Assembly: GCA_028100865.1 (NCBI GenBank)
Contig: JAOHJV010000008.1
Location: forward strand, 1-23,834
Direction of reading: 5' to 3'
DNA: 23,834 bases
From: Candidatus Pelagibacter sp.
Lineage (GTDB): Bacteria > Pseudomonadota > Alphaproteobacteria > Pelagibacterales > Pelagibacteraceae
Shown here piece after piece: positions 17,800 through 23,834 of this stretch. The stretch's first letter is position 1; the number at the start of each line of letters is the position of its first letter. Below the pieces are notes generated by a model. That model was not told where the DNA came from. It saw only the letters and a program-made list of their open reading frames with translations, and did not search any database. A program made the translations under genes and the position numbers.

Positions 17800-18480
17800 A
17801 TGAAAAAATTTTTACTCTTTATATTTCTATTAACTTATTCATTCAACGCTAGTGCTCATATGGCTCACTATAATAAGTTTAATAAAATAGAGATGGAAAT
17901 TTTAAGGGATGGTGAAGTTATTGGTTATAATTATTATTTTTTTAAAAAAGACACAGACAATACAACTATCACAAATCAATTAAAATTTACTGTTAAATTA
18001 TTTGGTGCAACTATTTTTGAAGTTGAGAGTTATGGTGAGGAAAAATATATTAAAGATAAATTAATTTCCTTCAATTCAAAAACTCAACAAAATAAAAAAG
18101 ATAAATACGTTGAGCTAAAATTAAATGAAGAAAAAAATGAATATGATATTAAAGGATCATCTTACACTGGAAGTGCATCAATCGAAAACGTGATTGGAAA
18201 TTGGTGGAGTCATAAAATTCTTCAAACAAACTCTCAAATAAGTCCAATTTCTGGAAGTATTAAAGAACAAGTAGTTACTTTTATTGGAAAAGAAAAAATC
18301 GAATTATACGGTAAAACTCATGAAGTAGAGCACTTTAAACTAACATCAAAAGACATGTCTATTCCTAAAGACAAAAGATTAAATTTTGATATTTGGTTTG
18401 ATAAAAAAAATGCCTTAATTCTTAAAGTAGCCTATTCTCGAATGGGAAACTGGGAATATAAAGTTAAAAAATTTGAATAA
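17800..18480 (+). CDS. Secreted DUF6134-like protein
   Basis: This predicted periplasmic protein of 226 residues has a clear signal peptide (MKKFLLFIFLLTYSFNASA, cleavage after residue 19). The rest is probably an extended beta-sheet fold with repeated strands of the type EILRDGEVIGYNYYFF near the start and LNFDIWFDKKNALILKVAY near the end. This matches my memory of the DUF6134 family (YRDG..IG...V in the N-terminal half, D.WYD..G.L..L in the C-terminal half). The function is unknown; such folds sometimes bind lipids or act in envelope maintenance. The stop lies two bases from the convergent FAD gene stop. Confidence 0.65.
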   Translation: MKKFLLFIFLLTYSFNASAHMAHYNKFNKIEMEILRDGEVIGYNYYFFKKDTDNTTITNQLKFTVKLFGATIFEVESYGEEKYIKDKLISFNSKTQQNKKDKYVELKLNEEKNEYDIKGSSYTGSASIENVIGNWWSHKILQTNSQISPISGSIKEQVVTFIGKEKIELYGKTHEVEHFKLTSKDMSIPKDKRLNFDIWFDKKNALILKVAYSRMGNWEYKVKKFE

Positions 18481-18482
18481 AT

Positions 18483-19454
18483 TTATTTTATAATTTTTTT
18501 GTAAAGATCATTGGCACTTATCCAACCAGCCTCGAGTCTTGGTCCAACAAACCAATCTGCGCACGCTCCTAAATTTAATGAGGAGTTCCAATAACTTTTT
18601 ATCTTTAATGGATTTGAATTTGATGAATATTTCCAGCCATGATTAAGATAAAATACTATTTTGGTCTTTTTAATGCCCGTAAGATTAAAGAAATGATCAA
18701 TAAGAGTTTTAGAATTTATATCTTTATTTTCTCTATTTTTATTAATCATCTTATTTGCCCAATTATAGGTACTTTGCAGGGTCCACAAATCTTGATTGCT
18801 TTTAAATCTTTTTTTACTATTTTCTTTTGCAGCCCAACCTAAAATTTTATCATCAAATAAATAGCTACTCACATTATTGTTTGTTTTTTTTATTGAAAAC
18901 ATAACTGTAATATTGGCATCCATCTTTACTTTTTTCTTTATGAATGGAGCTTTTATAAATCTTTTTGATAACTTTGACAATTGAGCAAATGGACAAGTTA
19001 GAATTAATTTTTCATAAATCTTTTTATTTCCGTCAGAAAAAGTAAGGACCCATTTTTTTTCTTTATAGTCAATTTTTTTTAATTCTGTTTGAAAATAACA
19101 TTTGATATTTTTTAAAAGATATTTACTAATATCATTGTTCCCTTTTCTACCTATAAGCTTTAAATGATTTTTATTTTGCTTTTTAGCTTTATTTAGAAAT
19201 AAATGGTTGCCATCCCATTTTTTTAGTATTTTTTTTTTTATTAAAGTATTAACAAACTTTTTAAAAGCTAGACTTTTAGGTGAAATATATTGTGTTCCAT
19301 GATCAAATCCTTTGGCTTTATCTAATCTTTTAAAAGAAGACCTTCCACCTGGTCCTCTTGCTTTATCAAATAAATCAACCGAATTTTTTTTGCTTAAAAG
19401 ATTTGCAATGGTTGCGCCCGAAATTCCTGAGCCGATTACACAGTATCTGCTCAT
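18483..19454 (-). CDS. Renalase-like FAD-dependent amine oxidase-type oxidoreductase
   Basis: This flavoprotein of 323 residues has an N-terminal Rossmann dinucleotide fold: CVIGSGISGATIA (GxGxxG at residues 8-13), an acidic residue ending beta-2 (LFDKA), then GPGGRSS and FDHGTQY. The latter two are typical of renalase-like proteins and the wider amine oxidase/NAD(P)-binding FAD family. The C-terminal FAD signature is NLGACADWFVGPRLEAGW followed by a terminal helix. The substrate is unknown. It overlaps pmbA by 4 bases (ATGA), so it is the third gene of a tldD-pmbA-FAD operon. Confidence 0.85.
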   Translation of the reverse strand: MSRYCVIGSGISGATIANLLSKKNSVDLFDKARGPGGRSSFKRLDKAKGFDHGTQYISPKSLAFKKFVNTLIKKKILKKWDGNHLFLNKAKKQNKNHLKLIGRKGNNDISKYLLKNIKCYFQTELKKIDYKEKKWVLTFSDGNKKIYEKLILTCPFAQLSKLSKRFIKAPFIKKKVKMDANITVMFSIKKTNNNVSSYLFDDKILGWAAKENSKKRFKSNQDLWTLQSTYNWANKMINKNRENKDINSKTLIDHFFNLTGIKKTKIVFYLNHGWKYSSNSNPLKIKSYWNSSLNLGACADWFVGPRLEAGWISANDLYKKIIK

Positions 19455-20767
19455 TTACCAGCAACGGTCATATTATCAATCATCAAGGTAGGTGAATTAA
19501 CTGAGTATTTAAATTCCAAGTCATTTGCCAGTGTAATATTTCTAAACATTTCATTAAAATTTCCAGCTATTGTTATTTCATTTACTGGATATTTAAATTC
19601 ACCATCTTCGACTAAAAAGCCTGTAGCACCTACTGAATAATCACCTGTTACAAGATTTGTTCCATGACCTATTGTTTCAGTAACATATAAAATCCTAGAA
19701 TGACTTTTTAGCAAATCATCATAATTTATATTTCCATTTTCAAAATAAAGATTGGTACTTCCACCACTTCTTCCATTTGATTTTAAGTTTAATTTTTTTC
19801 CATTATAGGTGTCCACTAAATAATTATTCAAAATTCCATTGCCTACTAATTGTAATGTATCTGTTTTAACTCCTTCAGAGTCAAAACACTTTGAACCCAT
19901 ACCTTTAATTAGATCAGGTTTATCAATAATATTAATTGAATTTGAAAAAATTTGTTGGTTTAATTTATCTTTAAGGAACGATGTTCCTCTTGCAATAGAT
20001 GATGCTGAAATTGCACCCGCGAAAGAGCCTAGAAATCCTTTTGAAATTCTTTTATCAAAAATAATACTTAATTTATCACTACCAATTTTTTTAGGATTAA
20101 GTTTTTTTATAGTTTGGTCAGCTGCAATTTTTCCAAGTTCAGAAGGATTAGAAATATCATTTAAATGACATTTACTTGTAAATTCATAGTCTCTTTCCAT
20201 ACTATTTTCGTTTTTTGCAACAGTGACACAAGAAGCAGTAAATGAAGACGATTTGTACCCATTACAAAAACCATCACTATTAGCTAGGATAAAGTTTGAT
20301 TTATTTTCTGTAAAACCTGACTCTGTATTTATAATTTTTTTATCAATTGAAGCTGTTTCTTCTAGCTCTTTCAAATAATCTATTTTTTTATCATTTTCTA
20401 TATGAGACTGATCATACAAGTTTAGATCTTTAATATTGTTTGCTAACAAATCTTTATCTGGAAGGGAATTAAATTCATCATCAGGAGTAGTTTTTGTAGT
20501 TTCAAAACATTTTTCAATTAATGTTTTTAAATTTTCATCTAATAAATTTGAGGATGTTATTGATGATTTTTTTTTACCTAAATAAGTCTCAATACTTATT
20601 GCTAAACTATCAGATCTATTAGACTCATCTAAAACTTTATTTCTAAAACTTACTGTCTCAGAAATTGAATTTCCAACAGTTACACTTGCATCTGTCGACC
20701 CAAGTTTTTTGGCAAGATCTAAGCAATAGGATGCCTTTGACTTTAAATACTCTTCATCTTTAATCAT
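19451..20767 (-). CDS. pmbA: PmbA/TldE, partner subunit of the TldD protease
   Basis: This is the non-catalytic partner of the TldD/TldE heterodimeric metalloprotease, which degrades unfolded small peptides and matures microcin-type peptides in E. coli. The 438-residue protein has the paralogous TldD fold but lacks an HExxxH motif, as expected of TldE (the matching region reads FLGSFAGAISASSIARG). Other family features are GMGSKCFDSEGV, a GRSGGSTNLYFENG block, and a C-terminal ITIAGNFNEMFRNI-type stretch. It lies three bases downstream of tldD, so the two subunits are probably made together. The downstream FAD gene overlaps its stop. Confidence 0.94.
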   Translation of the reverse strand: MIKDEEYLKSKASYCLDLAKKLGSTDASVTVGNSISETVSFRNKVLDESNRSDSLAISIETYLGKKKSSITSSNLLDENLKTLIEKCFETTKTTPDDEFNSLPDKDLLANNIKDLNLYDQSHIENDKKIDYLKELEETASIDKKIINTESGFTENKSNFILANSDGFCNGYKSSSFTASCVTVAKNENSMERDYEFTSKCHLNDISNPSELGKIAADQTIKKLNPKKIGSDKLSIIFDKRISKGFLGSFAGAISASSIARGTSFLKDKLNQQIFSNSINIIDKPDLIKGMGSKCFDSEGVKTDTLQLVGNGILNNYLVDTYNGKKLNLKSNGRSGGSTNLYFENGNINYDDLLKSHSRILYVTETIGHGTNLVTGDYSVGATGFLVEDGEFKYPVNEITIAGNFNEMFRNITLANDLEFKYSVNSPTLMIDNMTVAGK

Positions 20768-20770
20768 GAT

Positions 20771-22183
20771 TTACAGTTTTGTTCCACCTACAGTCATTTT
20801 ATCAATTAGAATTGAAGGTTGTGCTACACCAACTGGCACACCTTGACCTGCTTTACCGCAAGTTCCAATGCCTGGATCCATCATCATGTCATTTCCGACC
20901 ATCGATACTTCCTTTAAAATTGAGGGACCATCACCTATTAATGTCGCTCCCTTAATTGGTGAACCAATTTTTCCATTGATTATCTCATAAGCTTCTGTGC
21001 AATTAAAAACAAATTTTCCTGATGTAATATCTACTTGTCCTCCTCCAAAACTTACTGCAAATATTCCCTTGTCAACTGACTTAATCATTTCATCTTGAGT
21101 TTGTTTTCCACTTAACATCATTGTGTTTCTCATTCTTGGTAGCACAATATGTTTGTAATTTTCTCTTCTACCACTTCCTGTAGATCTAGTATTCATTAAC
21201 CTTGCATTCAATCTATCTTGCATGAAATTTTTTAAAATTCCATTTTCAATTAAAACTGTTCTTTCGGTGGGTGTTCCCTCATCATCAATAGTTAAACTAC
21301 CTCTTCTTTTATCTATAGTTCCGTCATCAATAATTGTAACTCCATCACTAGCAACTTTTTCTCCCATTAAATCGTGGAATGCTGATGTTTTTTTTCTATT
21401 AAAATCACCTTCTAAACCATGACCGATCGCTTCATGAATTAATATCGCAGGCCAACCAGGACCCAAAACAACTTTCATTTCACCTGCAGGCGCTGGCTTA
21501 CTATCTAAATTGACTGATGCAATCCTTAATGCCTCTTCACAAACATTTTTCCAATTTTCATTTTTCAGATATTCATCATAAGACTGCCTGCCACCTATTC
21601 CATAGACACCTGTTTCTTTTCTGCCATTTTTTTCAAGCATTACAGAAACATTAAACCTAATTAAAGGACGAACGTCTGTTAAAGCTTCGCCACCTGAACG
21701 AATTATTTCAATAGATTTTTGCTCACCACTAAAACTAGCCGTCACCTGTTTCACTGTTGAGTCTTTTTTTCGCAAATAATCATTTACTTTATTTAGAACA
21801 TCTAATTTTGCATCTAATGATTTTTGCTCAATAGGATTAATATCATCATAAAATTTATTATTAGTTTTTGGAATTTCATGATTATAAGTTCCTTTGATTG
21901 ATTTTAGAGTAGATTGTAGATTTTTTGCAGAATTATTTAATGCATCTTTTGATATTTCATTAGAGTGAGAATAAGCAACTACTTCATTAGAAATTGCTCT
22001 AAATCCAAAACCCAGATCTGAACTATAGTTTGAACTTTTAATTTTATTATCATCTAACAAAATTGACTCTGATTTTGAATCTTCAAAATATAATTCACCA
22101 TCGTCACAATTTTTAAGAGTTTCAGATACAATTTCGTCTACATCTTTTCTCGTTAAGTCTGATTTATCAAAAAAATTACTCAT
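20771..22183 (-). CDS. tldD: Metalloprotease TldD
   Basis: This is the zinc-binding catalytic subunit of TldD/TldE. At 470 residues it has typical length. The metal motif is HEAIGH (His250, Glu251, His255, in the family's unusual HExxxH form), and the third ligand candidate is Cys442 in GTCGKAGQGVPVG. Other conserved blocks are GDFNRKKTSAFHDLMGEKVAS, IDDEGTPTERTVLIENG and the tail QPSILIDKMTVGG. No recognisable precursor peptide for it to process lies next to the gene, so a general peptide-clearing role is as likely as a dedicated maturation role. Confidence 0.96.
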   Translation of the reverse strand: MSNFFDKSDLTRKDVDEIVSETLKNCDDGELYFEDSKSESILLDDNKIKSSNYSSDLGFGFRAISNEVVAYSHSNEISKDALNNSAKNLQSTLKSIKGTYNHEIPKTNNKFYDDINPIEQKSLDAKLDVLNKVNDYLRKKDSTVKQVTASFSGEQKSIEIIRSGGEALTDVRPLIRFNVSVMLEKNGRKETGVYGIGGRQSYDEYLKNENWKNVCEEALRIASVNLDSKPAPAGEMKVVLGPGWPAILIHEAIGHGLEGDFNRKKTSAFHDLMGEKVASDGVTIIDDGTIDKRRGSLTIDDEGTPTERTVLIENGILKNFMQDRLNARLMNTRSTGSGRRENYKHIVLPRMRNTMMLSGKQTQDEMIKSVDKGIFAVSFGGGQVDITSGKFVFNCTEAYEIINGKIGSPIKGATLIGDGPSILKEVSMVGNDMMMDPGIGTCGKAGQGVPVGVAQPSILIDKMTVGGTKL

Positions 22184-22272
22184 AAAGAGTACATAATAGT
22201 TTGTATATAATTTTCAATGGATCATTTTACACATGTACAATTTTTGATCTTACAGATAAAAAATCTTAGATA

Positions 22273-22620
22273 ATGAAAGTATATTTTAATAATTCATGTA
22301 AAATTTGTCGGTCTGAAATTAATCTTTACAAAAAAGAGAATATTCAAGAGATCGATTGGGTTGATATTACTAATAATTCAAATGCTGAAAAAGAGACATC
22401 TAAAAAAGATAGTGAACTTTTAAGAAGATTACATGTTAAAGATGGAAATAAAATTATTGGAGGGGCAGAAGCTTTTCTTTATGTTTGGAAAAAAATTCCA
22501 AAATATAAATTTTTGTATAATTTTTTTAAACTTCCATTAATTTTTCAAATTTTTAAATTTGCTTATGAAATTATTGCTTATTTTTTATATTTAAAAAATA
22601 AAAAACAACTTAGAAACTAA
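22273..22620 (+). CDS. DCC family (DUF393) thiol-disulfide oxidoreductase-like protein
   Basis: This small protein of 115 residues has an N-terminal thioredoxin-like CxxC motif: YFNNSCKICRSEINLYKKE, with Cys9 and Cys12, in the position of the family's YDG.CP.C...V motif. A central GGAEAFLYVWKKIPKYKFLY segment is the usual DCC signature, with a C-terminal hydrophobic helix near residues 85-108. The DCC proline is lysine here (C-K-I-C). No signal peptide is seen, so it is probably cytoplasmic or membrane-attached at its C-terminus. A TATAAT at 22206-22211 could serve as its -10 box, giving a leader of about 55 bases. The stop overlaps that of the next convergent gene. Confidence 0.85.
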   Translation: MKVYFNNSCKICRSEINLYKKENIQEIDWVDITNNSNAEKETSKKDSELLRRLHVKDGNKIIGGAEAFLYVWKKIPKYKFLYNFFKLPLIFQIFKFAYEIIAYFLYLKNKKQLRN

Positions 22621-22910
22621 CTCATAAAAAATAATAAAAATTTACTTAACAAAGACATTGAAGCAATAAACATAATCATTACAACAGAGTACATTAAAGT
22701 AATAATCTTATTTTTTTTTCTTCTTAGTCTTACAAACTCTTTGTCATCCAAATCTGAAATATCTCTTTCACCAACTACATGATAATCATAACTCCAGCGC
22801 CATGTAGAGTTTCCAAGTCTTGAGTCTAAATTGTTAAAATAAGTTATCCAAGCAAGAATATACCTTAGGATTAGGTATAGGACTAACATTGTAATTGTTC
22901 CAAAAAACAT
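22617..22910 (-). CDS. Small two-TM membrane protein, unknown function
   Basis: I do not recognise a family for this 97-residue protein. One hydrophobic segment lies at about residues 5-23 and another at about 69-95. Between them is a hydrophilic loop containing NSTWRWSYDYHVVGERDISDLDDKEFVRLRRKKN (written here in part: aromatic WRWSYDY, acidic DISDLDD, basic RLRRKKN). The basic cluster before the second segment suggests a cytoplasmic loop with both termini outside. It lies 30 bases downstream of the coiled-coil gene on the same strand, so the two are likely cotranscribed. Confidence 0.72.
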   Translation of the reverse strand: MFFGTITMLVLYLILRYILAWITYFNNLDSRLGNSTWRWSYDYHVVGERDISDLDDKEFVRLRRKKNKIITLMYSVVMIMFIASMSLLSKFLLFFMS

Positions 22911-22940
22911 TTTAGATATTACTTAATTTAATTAGATTAT

Positions 22941-23834
22941 TTAATTGTTATTTTTTGCTCTTTTTCTTGCAATAAGCTGTGTTAGGGAATCTACCATCGT
23001 ATCTGACGCTTTAAATATTTCATTATTTTTAAATTCATGAGAAATATTTTTTTCAGGGTTAGTCTTATCCTCAATAACTATTCCCTCATCTGGAGAATTA
23101 TTTTTGATATAGATTAATAATAACCATTCTTCATCAGAAGACTCATCCCATTTAACAAAAATTTCTCCTGTCTCAAATCTTTTATCAATACATCTAAAGA
23201 TAGACATATGTCTTGTGATATGTCTTTTATTTAACTGAAATACTAAACTACTTGCGCTTCGATAAAAGCTTTCAAGTGCAAATTCTATTTTTTGTCTTGC
23301 TATAGTATATTCTTTTTCTTTTTGTAGTAACGTTTCTCTGTCTTCATTGCCTTGTATTTTTACACCAAGCGCTTCTACTCTTTCTCTTATTTTCTGATCT
23401 CTAATTATTCGGTATTTTTCTTTTAACTTTTCTATTCTTTGTTGAAGGCCAGCATAATCATCTCTTTTTTCTCTAAGTGATATTTTTTCAAGTTTTTCTA
23501 ACTCTTTAACTTCTCTAATTCTAAATTTTTCAATTTGTTTTTCTAATCTTAATTGTTTTAAAAATTGCTTTTGTTTTTCAGCTTGTTCTATTCTTAATAA
23601 TGCTTGTTCCTTTCTAAGAAAAATTTTTATATCTTTTGCTCTTTGTCTATCTAGCTTAATTTCCTCTTTTAAAGCTTGTTCTTGCAGCTTAATCTTTAAT
23701 TCTTCGTGTTTTTGTTTTTCATTTTCAAGATTAATTTTCTCCAGTCTTTCTTTTTCTGATTTTTCTAATTTAAGTCTTCTAGCTTCTTCTTTTTGAGTCT
23801 CTTTATATTCAAAAATTGTATTAGCTATTTTATC
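22941..23834 (-). CDS. Large coiled-coil protein, C-terminal 297 residues (gene cut by right edge)
   Basis: The frame is open from the right edge of the window down to the TAA at 22941, with 297 codons and no stop. The only ATG in it (23207) would give 88 residues, but the reading frame upstream is clearly protein-coding: it encodes a long E/K/R/Q/L coiled coil (for example KEEARRLKLEKSEKERLEK) over roughly the first 195 residues. The last 100 or so residues look globular, with SFYRSASSLVFQ, MSIFRCIDKRF, EEWLLLIYIKN and a helical end LTQLIARKRAKNN. I do not recognise the family. The true start lies outside the window. Confidence 0.82.
   Translation of the reverse strand, partial: DKIANTIFEYKETQKEEARRLKLEKSEKERLEKINLENEKQKHEELKIKLQEQALKEEIKLDRQRAKDIKIFLRKEQALLRIEQAEKQKQFLKQLRLEKQIEKFRIREVKELEKLEKISLREKRDDYAGLQQRIEKLKEKYRIIRDQKIRERVEALGVKIQGNEDRETLLQKEKEYTIARQKIEFALESFYRSASSLVFQLNKRHITRHMSIFRCIDKRFETGEIFVKWDESSDEEWLLLIYIKNNSPDEGIVIEDKTNPEKNISHEFKNNEIFKASDTMVDSLTQLIARKRAKNNN

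Noticed and set aside
22228..22255. Inverted GATCA...TGATC upstream of the DCC gene
   Set aside because: The arms are only 5 bp with about 20 bases between them; this is too weak to call an operator or hairpin.
22941..23207. A stand-alone 88-residue hypothetical gene starting at 23207
   Set aside because: The frame is continuously open to the window edge and encodes a coiled coil upstream of this ATG, so this is only the C-terminus of a larger gene.

Overview
The window reads as a stretch of core chromosome from a streamlined, very AT-rich marine alphaproteobacterium, most likely SAR11 (Pelagibacterales). I infer this from four things: strong A/T codon bias with many Lys/Asn/Ile codons, almost no intergenic DNA, alphaproteobacterial marker families (DUF2093, a BamF/DUF3035 lipoprotein beside lspA, a TIGR01459-type HAD protein), and no mobile elements, CRISPR array, rRNA or tRNA that I could recognise. 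The genus is inferred from style and memory, not from a search.

Layout, left to right. (1) 1-2782: 3' part of a lipid A acyltransferase gene (lpxL/htrB type), a convergent DUF2093 gene, then purD-rsmD on the plus strand. (2) 9204-2779, minus strand: six genes in which every neighbour overlaps the next: HAD hydrolase, ribF, ileS, lspA, bamF-like, pgi. This joins flavin cofactor synthesis, isoleucyl-tRNA charging, lipoprotein maturation, outer-membrane assembly and sugar phosphate isomerisation. (3) 9272-11358: groES-groEL with a candidate heat-shock (sigma-32 type) promoter, strong ribosome binding sites and the only clear intrinsic terminator in the window. (4) 11427-13273: poorly known genes, namely a secreted coiled-coil protein, a small lipoprotein and a 37-residue lysine-rich ORF. 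(5) 13270-17103: a DEAD-box-type RNA helicase with a repetitive C-terminal tail, divergent from typA/bipA. (6) 17100-19454: a YczE/YitT-type membrane protein, a secreted DUF6134 protein and a renalase-like FAD protein. (7) 22183-19451: tldD and pmbA/tldE, which run on into the FAD gene. (8) 22273-23834: a DCC thiol-disulfide protein, a two-TM protein, and the C-terminal 297 residues of a large coiled-coil protein cut by the right edge.

No obviously new defence, mobile or biosynthetic system is present. The points most worth a second look are the exact 126-bp duplication inside the helicase-tail repeat, the overlooked 37-residue basic ORF at 13160, the coiled-coil reading frame at the right edge that extends far beyond its only ATG, and the recurrent 4-base stop-over-stop overlap at five of seven convergent gene ends.
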